NCBI GenBank assembly: GCA_022760435.1
Contig: JALEFY010000024.1
Location: 81,330-145,329 of the forward strand
Direction of reading: 5' to 3'
Source of the DNA: Neomegalonema sp.
GTDB lineage: Bacteria > Pseudomonadota > Alphaproteobacteria > Rhodobacterales > Rhodobacteraceae
DNA: 64,000 nt
Below are positions 1 through 10,531 of this stretch, piece by piece (the stretch's first letter is position 1; each line of letters starts with the position of its first letter). The notes under the pieces were generated by a model, which was not told the origin of the DNA, searched no databases, and was given only the letters and a program-made list of their open reading frames with translations. The position numbers and the translations under genes are program-made.

Positions 1-1
1 G

Positions 2-3000
2 GCCGAGTTCGGGGTGAAGATCACCTTTCGCAGCCTGATCGAGACCCATCCGAGCCTCGACGCGCTGGCGATGATGCTCGATGCTGCCTTGCCTGCCGAA
101 GCCTTGCCTGCCGAAGCTGTTCCCGAAGCCGCGCAAGAGATACAACAAGAGGCTCCGCAAGAGGCTCAACCGGCACCAGCGCCCGCGCCGCTCGCCGACA
201 CTGAACAGCCCGCGCCGCAAACGGTGATGCGCCAACCCCTGCCCACCGCACCGCAAGGCTCCCTTACACAGGGCTCCCCTGCACAGGGCCTCGAAGCGAT
301 CCTGAACGCGCAGGTCGAGATCATGCGCCAGCAGCTCGCGGTGCTCGCTCAGATCCGCGGCGCAACCCCTGCTGCCGCCGCAACCCCTGCTGCCGCAACC
401 CCTGCCGCCGCACCCCTTGCCGCACCCCTTGCCGCCCCGCTCCCGGCACCGGTTTTCTCACAGCCAGAACCGGCCTCACCGCAGCCGATGAAGGCGCGCA
501 CGGCGCCTGAAGAGGCGATGGAGGACGCCGCCAAACCCGCCCTTCCCGCCGGTTTTGGCCCCAATGTCAAACCTCTCACCGAGGCCGATGTCCTCACCCC
601 CGCGCAGACCGTTCACCTCGAGCGCCTGATCGCGCGCTGGAATGCCAAGACCCCCGGCTCCAAGCGTCAGGCGCAAGAGGGCCGCGCCCATCACGCCGAC
701 CCACGCACCGCCGCCGGTTTCAACCGCCTGTGGAAGGAAGCCGTCTACCCGATCACCGTCACCCGCTCCTCGGGCCAGCGGCTCTGGGATATCGACGGCA
801 ACGAATATATCGACTTTCTCAACGGCTTTGGCCCCAACTATTTCGGCCACAACGCCCCGTTCATCAACGAGGCGCTCAAGGCCCAGCTCGAGCAGAGCTA
901 CGAGGTTGGCCCGCAGACCCCCAAGGCCGGTGAGACCGCGCGCATGTTCGCGCAGATGACCGGCATGGACCGGGTCTCCTTCGTCAATACCGGCTCCGAA
1001 GCCGTGCAGGCCGCCATGCGCCTGGCCCGCACCGTCAACGGCCGCGACAAGATCGTCAGTTTCTCGGGCGATTATCACGGCAATTTCGACGAGGTGATCC
1101 TGCGCGGGGTTGGCGCGGGCGAGAAGCGCAAGACCCTGCCCGGCGCCCCCGGTATCCCGCGCGGCTCGGTGCAGAACATGATCGTGCTCGATTATGGCGA
1201 GGACAGCGCCCTGGAGGCGATCCGCGCCCAGGCCGGTGAGATCGCCGCCGTTCTGGTCGAGCCGATCCAGTCGCGCCGCCCTGAGCTGCAACCACGCGCC
1301 TTTCTTCATGCCTTGCGCAAACTCACCGAGGAGCACGGCATCGTGCTGGTGTTCGACGAGGTGATCACCGGCTTCCGGCTCTGCCCGGGCGGGGCGCAGG
1401 AATTCTTCGACGTGCGCGCGGATCTGGCGACCTATGGCAAGATCGTCGGCGGCGGCATGCCGATCGGGGTCGTCGCCGGCAAGGCCCATCTGATGGACAC
1501 TTTCGATGGCGGCATGTGGGACTATGGCGATGAGAGCTTCCCCGAGGCCGGGGTGACCTTCTTCGCCGGAACCTTCGTGCGCCATCCGCTGGCGATTGCC
1601 GCCGTCCATGCCTCGCTGCGCTATCTCCAGTCCGCCGGACCCGAGCTGCAACGCGGCGTCAATGCCCGCACCACCAGGCTCGCATCGGCGCTCAATGCGC
1701 TGTTCAAGGAAGCCGGGGTCGCGATCGAGGTGCCCCATTGCGGCAGCCAGATGTTCATTCGCAACAAGGAGAGCGGCCCGCTCGCCGCGCTTTTCCATCT
1801 GCATCTGCGCGATCGCGGCATCCATGTGCTCGAGGGCTTCCCGTCCTATGTCACCGCCGCCCATACCGATGACGACATCGACCGCTTCATCGAGGCGGTG
1901 GCGGACACGCTCGGCGAGATGCAGAGCGATGGCGCCCTGCCCTCGCCCGGCACCATCTCGCCGCTCGCCGCCCGCTATCAGCGCCGCTTTGCGATGACCT
2001 CGGGCCAGCGCGAGATCTGGGCCGCTTGCCAGATGAGCGATGCCGCCTCGCTGACCTTCAACGAAAGCGACACGCTGGAGCTCACCGGCCCGATCGAGAC
2101 CGACCGGCTGCTGCGCGCCATGGGCGATGTGCTCAACGGCGTCGAAGCCTTCCGCCTGCGCTTTGACGCCGATGGCGAGGAGCAGATCGTGGATCCCTCA
2201 CTGGAGATCCGGGTCGGCTATCACGACCTCGTCCAGCAGGAGCCGCAGGCGCAGGATGAAGCGCTCGCGGAACTGATCAGCGAAGAAAGTCGGCATCTGT
2301 TCGATCTCGAGGAAGGCCCGCTGGCCCGCGCGCATCTGCTGCGCCTTGGCGAGGAGCGCCATGTGATGGTGATCTATTGCCACCACATCGTCTTTGACGG
2401 CTATTCGGCCGAGCTTCTGGCCGAGGCGATCCTCGAGCGCTACCGCGCGCTGGCCGATGGCCTTGAGGAAAGCCCGATTACCCCTGCCCCCTTCTCGCTC
2501 TTTGCGGCGCGGGCGCAGGCAGCACAGAACGGGCCAGCCTATGAAGCGGCGCTCGATCACTGGGATGAGATGTTCGCCGAAGACGTGCCGCCGCCCCTCG
2601 ATCTGCCCGGCGATCATCCGCGCGGCGCAAGAAGGGGCCATCGCGGCGGCACCGCGCATCGTTTGCTGCCCCCCGAGCTCGCCGAAGCGGTGCGGGGCAC
2701 TGCCAAGCAGCTCGGGCTTGGCCAATATGCGCTGCTGCTCTCCTGCTTTGGCACCTTGCTCTCGCGCCTGTCGAGCCAGGAGCAACTGGTGATCGGCATT
2801 CCTTCCGCCGGTCAGGCCCTGCACGGCGTCGAGGCGATCGGGTATGGCGTCAACATCCTGCCGATCAACATGGCACCCGAGTTCACCCGCCCGTTCGATG
2901 ATCTCGCCCATGCCAATCAACGTGCCCTGCTCGGCGCCTTCGAGCATCAGGAAGCCCCCTTGAGCGCCATCGTCCGGCATCTACAAATCCCGCGCGATCC

Positions 3001-3337
3001 TGCCCGGCTGCCGCTGGTCGAGGTGGTGTTCAATTTCAGCCAGTATTTCGAGACGTTGAGCCTTGAGGGCTGCACGCTCACCGCGCGCGAAAACCCGCGC
3101 TCGGCCTGCTATTACGACCTGTTCTTCAACATCATCGCCAGCAAGCAAGGGCTGGCCATCGATCTCGATTACAGCGCCGATCTGTTCGAGCCCGAGACCA
3201 TCGAGCGTTGGATCGACCATTACACCGCCTTGCTTGAGGATGTGCTGCGCGATCCGCATCAGGCGCTGGGCGATCTGTCGCTCATCGATGGTGATGCAGG
3301 CGGCTCGGTGCTGCTTTCGTGGCAGAACAAGAACTGA
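2..3337 (+). CDS. Hybrid NRPS subunit, C-terminal part: PCP tail, class III aminotransferase, condensation domain
   Basis: Partial: the frame is open at the left edge, and the first ~25 residues (GVKITFRSLIETHPSLDALA) read as the last helices of a carrier protein, so the GTG at 14 is internal. Order, numbered from that GTG: PCP tail 1-25; Ala/Pro/Glu-rich linker ~26-180; PLP aminotransferase of the glutamate-1-semialdehyde type ~185-640, with VLVFDEVITGFR and the PLP lysine at ~476 (ATYGKIVGGG); condensation domain ~650-1090 with active-site HHIVFDG at ~790-796. The protein stops after C with no A domain; the next gene supplies it. In iturin/mycosubtilin-type synthases such an embedded aminotransferase converts a carrier-bound beta-keto acyl chain to a beta-amino acyl chain before the first peptide bond. 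A PKS or acyl-loading part is therefore expected upstream, outside the window (inference). Confidence 0.88.
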   Translation, partial: AEFGVKITFRSLIETHPSLDALAMMLDAALPAEALPAEAVPEAAQEIQQEAPQEAQPAPAPAPLADTEQPAPQTVMRQPLPTAPQGSLTQGSPAQGLEAILNAQVEIMRQQLAVLAQIRGATPAAAATPAAATPAAAPLAAPLAAPLPAPVFSQPEPASPQPMKARTAPEEAMEDAAKPALPAGFGPNVKPLTEADVLTPAQTVHLERLIARWNAKTPGSKRQAQEGRAHHADPRTAAGFNRLWKEAVYPITVTRSSGQRLWDIDGNEYIDFLNGFGPNYFGHNAPFINEALKAQLEQSYEVGPQTPKAGETARMFAQMTGMDRVSFVNTGSEAVQAAMRLARTVNGRDKIVSFSGDYHGNFDEVILRGVGAGEKRKTLPGAPGIPRGSVQNMIVLDYGEDSALEAIRAQAGEIAAVLVEPIQSRRPELQPRAFLHALRKLTEEHGIVLVFDEVITGFRLCPGGAQEFFDVRADLATYGKIVGGGMPIGVVAGKAHLMDTFDGGMWDYGDESFPEAGVTFFAGTFVRHPLAIAAVHASLRYLQSAGPELQRGVNARTTRLASALNALFKEAGVAIEVPHCGSQMFIRNKESGPLAALFHLHLRDRGIHVLEGFPSYVTAAHTDDDIDRFIEAVADTLGEMQSDGALPSPGTISPLAARYQRRFAMTSGQREIWAACQMSDAASLTFNESDTLELTGPIETDRLLRAMGDVLNGVEAFRLRFDADGEEQIVDPSLEIRVGYHDLVQQEPQAQDEALAELISEESRHLFDLEEGPLARAHLLRLGEERHVMVIYCHHIVFDGYSAELLAEAILERYRALADGLEESPITPAPFSLFAARAQAAQNGPAYEAALDHWDEMFAEDVPPPLDLPGDHPRGARRGHRGGTAHRLLPPELAEAVRGTAKQLGLGQYALLLSCFGTLLSRLSSQEQLVIGIPSAGQALHGVEAIGYGVNILPINMAPEFTRPFDDLAHANQRALLGAFEHQEAPLSAIVRHLQIPRDPARLPLVEVVFNFSQYFETLSLEGCTLTARENPRSACYYDLFFNIIASKQGLAIDLDYSADLFEPETIERWIDHYTALLEDVLRDPHQALGDLSLIDGDAGGSVLLSWQNKN

Positions 3338-3466
3338 GACCGGCAAAACGAGAGCCGGGCGCTGCAACGCAATATCACATTGCCGAAGGGCGCGGGCTCT
3401 GTCATGCGCTGGTTATGAGACGCGCCGAGGTGAGTGGCGCCGAACGCGCCGAGTGGGAGTTTCAAT

Positions 3467-5275
<1,809 letters not shown>

Positions 5276-5278
5276 GCC

Positions 5279-8200
5279 ATGAGCGCCAAAACCTTGAACA
5301 TGATCGAAGCCGCCCAGCTTTGCGCATCATTGGCGCGGCAAGGGATAGACCTGCGGGCCGAGGGCGCGGGGCTAAAGGTATCGGCCCCCAAAGGCGCGGT
5401 CACCGCCGAAATCGCCGAGCAGATCCGCAGGCTCAAACCGGCGCTGCTCGTTCATCTGCGCGCAGCCCAGGCGCTGCATGACCCGATCCCGGCACTCGCC
5501 CGCGATAAGGAGAGCCGCTTTGCGCTCGGGCAGATCCAGCGGCTCTTCTGGGTCCACCAGCAATTCGAGCCCGAAACCCTGCTCTACAACCTGCCTGCGG
5601 CCTGGATCCTGACCGGTCCGCTGAATCAGGAGGCGCTCGAGCACTCGGTTCGCGACCTCATCGCCCGGCATGAAGTGCTGCGGGCACGGTTCTCGGATGA
5701 TGACGGCACCGCCAGCATGTTCATCGGCGAGGTGCCAAGCGTCTCCCTGCCGATCGAGGAATTTGGCTCGGACGATCCCTATTCCGAAGAGGCTGAGCAG
5801 CGCCTGCTCGCCCTGCGCGATACCCCGTTCAACATGGCCGGGGGCTCCCTGTTCAAGATCCGGCTGATGCGCTTGCGTGAGGATCAGCATATCCTGTTCT
5901 TCATGCCGCATCACGTGATCTGGGACGGGGTTTCCTTCGATATCCTGCTGGATGATCTGAGCACCCTCTACGCGGCGCATGAGGCGGGCGTGACCCCGGA
6001 TCTGCCACCCCTGCCCGTGCAGTTCGCTGATTTCACCGCCTGGGAAACCGCGATGCATGATGCCGCCGTTTTCGAGACGGAGATCGACTATTGGCGCGAG
6101 AGCCTCACCCCGCTGCCGGATCCGCTCTCTATCGCCACCGACAAAAAGCGCCCGCGCAGCTTCTCGCATGAAGGGGGCTGGCGCGCTTTTGACCTCGGCC
6201 CCGAAACCGTGCAGCGGCTGCACTCGGTCTGCGAGCGCTATAACGCCACCGGCTTCATGGTATTCCTCGCGATCTGGCAAGCCTTCCTGAACCGCCTGAC
6301 CGGGCAAAGCGAGATGGTGATCGGCTGCCCGACCCAAACCCGCTGGCGCGATGAGACGCTGCCTCTGGTCGGCTGCTTTGGCAAGGCCCTGCCCCTGCGC
6401 AGCGCGATTGACCCGGCAGCGCCGCTGAGCGAGCTGATCCAGGCCGCGCGCCGCTCGGCCATCGATAGCTTTGCCCATGCCAATGCCCCGCTGCAAGATA
6501 TCATGGACCGCATCACGCTGCCGCTCGACCCATCGCGCACGCCGCTGTTTCAGACCTTGTTCAGCCATCAGCAGGTCAGCCGACGCCCCCGCGCCTTTGG
6601 CAAGCTCGAGCTCACCCAACGCTATATCGTGCCGCCGGGCGTGCCCACCGATCTGGCCATGGCGGTGATGGAGGGTGAGGCGAGCGCCAATGTCACCTTG
6701 CTTTACCCCGATTGCCTGTTCGAGCCTCGCACCATCGCCCGCATGGCCGAACGGTTCGAGAATTTCATCATCGAAGCCCTGCGCGCGCCAGAGACGCGGA
6801 TCTGCGATCTGCCCTTGCTGCTGCCGGGCGATCTGCAATTGCTGAGCACCTGGAACGAGACCTCGGCCAGCTATGATCGCGAGGCACTGGCCCAAAGCGC
6901 ATTCGAGGCGCAGGCCGAGCGCAGCCCGGACCGCATCGCTGTCACGGACGAGGATGGCTCGCTCAGCTATCAGGCGCTTGATGCGCTGGCCAACCGCCTC
7001 GCGCATCTGCTGATTGCACAAGGCGTGGGCAAGGGCAGCATCGTCGGCCTGCATCTGCCGCGCGGGAGCCAGATGCTCGCAGCCTGTCTCGCGGTCTGGA
7101 AGGCAGGCGGCGCGTATCTGCCGCTCGATCCGGAATTCCCGCCCGAGCGTCTGGTTTACATGGTGGAAGACAGCCAGGCTTCGCTGGTGCTCTCACATAG
7201 CGACATTGCGAGCATCTGGCCCGCCAGCGCCAATGTCCTCCTGCTTGATGAGCATGGCGAACAGATTGCCGCCTTGCCCGATCAGCGCCCGGACTGCCCG
7301 GCAAGCGCGAGCGACCGAGCCTATATCCTCTACACATCCGGCTCAACGGGCCGCCCCAAAGGCGTCGAGAATGCCCACCGCGCGCTGGTGAACTTTCTGA
7401 CCAGCATGATCCGCGAGCCCGGCCTGTCTTCGCAAGACGTGCTGCTGGCGGTGACCACCATGTCCTTCGACATCTCGCTGCTTGAGCAATTCGCCCCGCT
7501 CCATTGCGGCGCCCATGTCGTGATCGCCAGCAGCGATGATGCGCTTGCCGGCTATGCGCTGGCCGATCTTATCGAAGAGCATGAGATCACCTTTTTGCAA
7601 ATGACCCCCTCGGGCTGGCGCCTGCTGCTCGATTGCGATTGGGAGGGCCGAGCGGGGCTCAAGGCGCTGTGTGGTGGCGAAGCCCTGCCCCCGGCGCTGG
7701 CCGAGGCATTGCTCGATAAGGTCGATGCGGTCTGGAACATGTATGGTCCGACCGAAACCACCGTCTGGTCGTCCTGCGAGCAGGTGCGCAACGCGCAGGA
7801 TCTGAGCATTGGCCGCCCCATCGCCAATACCAGCCTTTATGCGCTCGATCCCCTCGGGCAGATCCAGCCGCCCGGTCTGGTCGGGGAGCTGGCGATCGGT
7901 GGGGAGGGCCTGGCGATCGGCTATCTGGGCCGCTCCGAACTGACCGCCGAGCGGTTCATCCCCGATCCCAGTCAGCCGGGCACCGGCGCGCGGGTCTATC
8001 TCACCGGCGATCTGGGGCGCTGGCGGATGGATGGGCGGCTCGAAGTGCTCGGGCGCAAGGACAGCCAGATCAAGCTGCGCGGCTATCGGATCGAGCTGGG
8101 CGAGATCGAAGCAGCCCTGGGCACTCTGGACGGGGTGGCGGAAGCAGCGGCGGTGCTGCGCAATGATGCCAGCGGGGAGGATCGCTTGATCGCCTATCTG

Positions 8201-8620
8201 GTGCCTCAACCCGGCGCGCAGATCGCCAATGCCTCAAACCTGCGCCGCAGCTTGCGCGCCTTTTTGCCCGACTACATGATCCCGCAACTGTTCGAAACGC
8301 TGGAGGCGATGCCCAAGACCGCCAATCGCAAGATCGACCGCAAGGCGTTGCCTGATCCTTCCGGCATGGTCCGGCAGGCGCGCAGCGTCGAGCCGCCCAA
8401 GGGCGAGGCGGAGTTGCTGCTCGCCGCGCTGTGGTCCGAAGCGCTGGGCGTGACCGAGATCTCTCGTCACGACAATTTCTTCGAGCTGGGCGGCACCTCC
8501 TTGCAAGTTGCGCAGATGGTGGCCAGGGCACGCGCAGAACGCGGGCTGCGCCTGTCGCCGCGCGCGGTGATCTTTGAGACCCTCGAACAACTGGCGAGCG
8601 GGTTGAGCGTGCCGGCCTGA
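5279..8620 (+). CDS. NRPS subunit, TubC-type docking domain-C-A-PCP
   Basis: 1113 residues. Residues ~7-60 (LARQGIDLRAEGAGL, then APKGAVTAEIAEQIRRLKP) look like a TubC-type N-terminal docking domain, which mediates ordered subunit interaction. Condensation domain ~75-505 with HHVIWDG (~211-217). Adenylation domain ~525-1010 with YTSGSTGRPKG (~684), NMYGPTETTVW (~820) and NRKIDRKALP. PCP with LGGTS (Ser ~1074). Pocket residues read D-I-L-Q-C-G-M-V-W-K, again glycine-like. The protein ends about 30 residues after the PCP with no thioesterase, reductase or terminal C domain, and no release gene follows on this strand. Starts 4 bp after the previous stop. Substrate call is by eye only. Confidence 0.93.
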   Translation: MSAKTLNMIEAAQLCASLARQGIDLRAEGAGLKVSAPKGAVTAEIAEQIRRLKPALLVHLRAAQALHDPIPALARDKESRFALGQIQRLFWVHQQFEPETLLYNLPAAWILTGPLNQEALEHSVRDLIARHEVLRARFSDDDGTASMFIGEVPSVSLPIEEFGSDDPYSEEAEQRLLALRDTPFNMAGGSLFKIRLMRLREDQHILFFMPHHVIWDGVSFDILLDDLSTLYAAHEAGVTPDLPPLPVQFADFTAWETAMHDAAVFETEIDYWRESLTPLPDPLSIATDKKRPRSFSHEGGWRAFDLGPETVQRLHSVCERYNATGFMVFLAIWQAFLNRLTGQSEMVIGCPTQTRWRDETLPLVGCFGKALPLRSAIDPAAPLSELIQAARRSAIDSFAHANAPLQDIMDRITLPLDPSRTPLFQTLFSHQQVSRRPRAFGKLELTQRYIVPPGVPTDLAMAVMEGEASANVTLLYPDCLFEPRTIARMAERFENFIIEALRAPETRICDLPLLLPGDLQLLSTWNETSASYDREALAQSAFEAQAERSPDRIAVTDEDGSLSYQALDALANRLAHLLIAQGVGKGSIVGLHLPRGSQMLAACLAVWKAGGAYLPLDPEFPPERLVYMVEDSQASLVLSHSDIASIWPASANVLLLDEHGEQIAALPDQRPDCPASASDRAYILYTSGSTGRPKGVENAHRALVNFLTSMIREPGLSSQDVLLAVTTMSFDISLLEQFAPLHCGAHVVIASSDDALAGYALADLIEEHEITFLQMTPSGWRLLLDCDWEGRAGLKALCGGEALPPALAEALLDKVDAVWNMYGPTETTVWSSCEQVRNAQDLSIGRPIANTSLYALDPLGQIQPPGLVGELAIGGEGLAIGYLGRSELTAERFIPDPSQPGTGARVYLTGDLGRWRMDGRLEVLGRKDSQIKLRGYRIELGEIEAALGTLDGVAEAAAVLRNDASGEDRLIAYLVPQPGAQIANASNLRRSLRAFLPDYMIPQLFETLEAMPKTANRKIDRKALPDPSGMVRQARSVEPPKGEAELLLAALWSEALGVTEISRHDNFFELGGTSLQVAQMVARARAERGLRLSPRAVIFETLEQLASGLSVPA

Positions 8621-8688
8621 TCGCCCGCTCACGGCTTGCGCGCGCCGCTCTTGCGCGCGCAGCTCATGCATACGCTGCTCTTGCGCGA

Positions 8689-10008
8689 TCAGGCCTTTGG
8701 CAGCAACGCCCGCACTGCCTTCGAGCTCTGGATCTTGCGCTCCTCGGCATAGGCCTCATGATAGGCTTCCACCGCATTGAGCTCATAGAGATAGTTGACC
8801 ATGATCCCGGCAGACTGGGCCAGACCCTTGGCCGAGCCATCCGCCATCCAGTTGATCCGGGCCAATGAGGCGCCGTTGCCCAGGTGAAACCGCGCCACCG
8901 GATCAATCGGCTGGCCGTCATCGCGTTTGACATCGAGGAAGTAGCGCGCGGCCAGGGTCATCAATTTCGGCTTGAGGATTTCCACCCGCGCCGGATCACG
9001 CGCCCAGGCAAGATCGGCGATCGCCCCGGCGACCTCGGCGGCCAGCCCATCGGGCTCGCGGCGCGCCTCATCACGGATCCATTTGGTCAGGCCCGGCACC
9101 GGGGACAGGGTGACAAAGGTCTCCAGCCGGGTCAGAGCCCTCGCCAGATCCTGCGCTACCTGCTTGATCAGGAACGCCCCGAAGGAAATGCCGCGCAGCC
9201 CCTCCTGACAGTTGGAGATCGAGTAAAACACCGCCGTCGTCGCCTCTCCCGGCGAGATCACATCGCGCGTTCCGGCCAGAACCTCCTGAATGTTGCCCGC
9301 GATCCCCGTGGTCAGCGCCACTTCAACGAAGATCAGCGGCTCATCGGGCATTGCCGGGTGAAAGAAGGCAAAGCAGCGCCGGTCAGCGGGCTGAAGGCGG
9401 CGGCGCAACTCCTCCCAACTGTCAATCTCATGCACGGCCTCATAGGCGATGATCTTTTCCAGGATCAGCGCCGAGCTGTTCCAGTCGATCGGTTGCAAGA
9501 CCAGAAAGCCGCGATTGAACCAGCTGGAGAGCAGATGATGAAAGTCGGTGTCGATCGGCTCAAGCTCGGGGTGCTCGCGCAACAGCCGCAGCAGATGGGT
9601 GCGCATCTGCACGAGCGCATGGGTGCCGCCCGGCGCGAAATTGAGCCTGCGGAGCAATTCCTGACGCCGCGGCGTCGCAGCCCGCGCCAGCGCCTTGAGC
9701 GCGCCGCCACTGCGGTCGGCCGTATAGGCGGCAGCCGCCATCGACAACCGATCGGCATCGATATCGTAGTCATTGGCCAGAAGCTGAAAGAAACTCAGCC
9801 GCTCGCGCGCATCGAAGGCATCATAGCGATGAAGGATCTGGGCCGCGAGCGCCACGCCCGACGCCTCGCCCTTCGAGCTCATGAGCATCATGCACAGATC
9901 CTTGATGCTGCGATTTTGCTCGGTCTTGGGGCTGGACCATTCCACGAGCCGCGCCCCGCGCTCGAGTATCGAGGCCAGCAGATCATTCAAGGTGCTCATC
10001 TGAGCCAT
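8689..10008 (-). CDS. Malonyl-CoA decarboxylase
   Basis: 439 residues; decarboxylates malonyl-CoA to acetyl-CoA. The C-terminal half carries the family's GNAT-like catalytic signature: FVEVALTTGIAGNIQEVL, YSISNCQEGLRGISFG, FLIKQVAQDL and FVTLSPVPGLTKW. The N-terminal half is helical, as in known enzymes. Start chosen at the ATG preceded by AAGGAGGGGAGCGCC. It converges on the NRPS genes with 68 bp between stops. No malonyl-CoA synthetase (matB) or malonate carrier (matC) is beside it, so it may tune malonyl-CoA supply for the assembly line or simply be an unrelated neighbour; the sequence does not decide this. Confidence 0.9.
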   Translation of the reverse strand: MAQMSTLNDLLASILERGARLVEWSSPKTEQNRSIKDLCMMLMSSKGEASGVALAAQILHRYDAFDARERLSFFQLLANDYDIDADRLSMAAAAYTADRSGGALKALARAATPRRQELLRRLNFAPGGTHALVQMRTHLLRLLREHPELEPIDTDFHHLLSSWFNRGFLVLQPIDWNSSALILEKIIAYEAVHEIDSWEELRRRLQPADRRCFAFFHPAMPDEPLIFVEVALTTGIAGNIQEVLAGTRDVISPGEATTAVFYSISNCQEGLRGISFGAFLIKQVAQDLARALTRLETFVTLSPVPGLTKWIRDEARREPDGLAAEVAGAIADLAWARDPARVEILKPKLMTLAARYFLDVKRDDGQPIDPVARFHLGNGASLARINWMADGSAKGLAQSAGIMVNYLYELNAVEAYHEAYAEERKIQSSKAVRALLPKA

Positions 10009-10234
10009 GGCGCTCCCCTCCTTGGCTTTGTCCGTAAGCGCGGCAGGATCAACCCCACCGCCTCGCCGGGACAAGGTAACCAAACGTCAGTTCGAGGGGA
10101 AGGGGGTGCAAGGAGGAAGCCCCAAGCAGGATGCAATCTCCCCAGCGCATCCAAACCGGTCAGCCGTCACCCCAGTGCGACTTCACCCCGATGAGCCTTC
10201 CCCCCGATAAGCCTTCGCATCTGCCTGAGAGGAT

Positions 10235-10309
10235 TGGAGCGGGCGATCGGGATCGAACCGACGACATTCAGCTTGGGAAGCTGACGTTCTACCACTGAAC
10301 TACGCCCGC
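10235..10309 (-). tRNA. tRNA-Gly (anticodon CCC)
   Basis: The reverse strand folds as a full cloverleaf. Acceptor stem GCGGGCG/CGCCCGC (5' end 10309), D-arm GTTCAGTGGTAGAAC, anticodon stem TCAGC/GCTGA around loop TTCCCAA (anticodon CCC), T-arm with GGTTCGATCCC, U discriminator and an encoded CCA (10235-10237). Confidence 0.96.
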
Positions 10310-10450
10310 GCGGAAGGTGGTGGTTTTCAGCACCTTCGGCCTTGCTCACCCCCGCCACGCCGCTGTTGCGACCGGCGCGTGAGAGACGCTTTCATAACCG
10401 GGCGTGAGGGCTATGGCAAGAGAGTGCACGCGGGGCTTTCGCGGGTCGAT

Positions 10451-10522
10451 GGCCGCCCCCCCGCTCGTACGGGGCGGGGCGGCCAGAGATTGCGTGACTG
10501 CGGCGGATCGGGTGTCCGCCGC
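10451..10522. other. Two GC-rich hairpins downstream of the RTX gene
   Basis: 10451-10484: a 9-bp perfect stem GGCCGCCCC/GGGGCGGCC with further C/G pairing inside. 10500-10522: an 8-bp perfect stem GCGGCGGA/TCCGCCGC with a 7-nt loop. Both follow the stop codon of the leftward RTX gene (10532). Neither has a T-tract in either orientation, so they are at best transcript-end stabilisers or a Rho-assisted 3' end. Confidence 0.45.
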
Positions 10523-10531
10523 CTCGCGTGA

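Noticed and set aside
476..1864. 462-residue minus-strand frame
   Set aside because: Antisense shadow of the aminotransferase domain caused by high GC.
3338..3466. Possible extension of the second NRPS protein from the GTG at 3434
   Set aside because: The ATG at 3467 has a good ribosome site, and the extra 11 residues are not part of an adenylation fold.
8621..8690. Repeated CTTGCGCG units after the NRPS genes, considered as a terminator or attachment site
   Set aside because: Direct repeats without a stable inverted arrangement or T-tract; probably GC-rich noise.
10313..10337. Hairpin GAAGGTG/CACCTTC just before the tRNA 5' end
   Set aside because: Long 11-nt loop, no T-tract, no clear role; may be chance.
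10167..10358. Minus-strand frame of 63 residues containing SSVVERQLPKLNVVGSIPIA
   Set aside because: This is the well-known false translation of a tRNA gene; it lies across tRNA-Gly(CCC).
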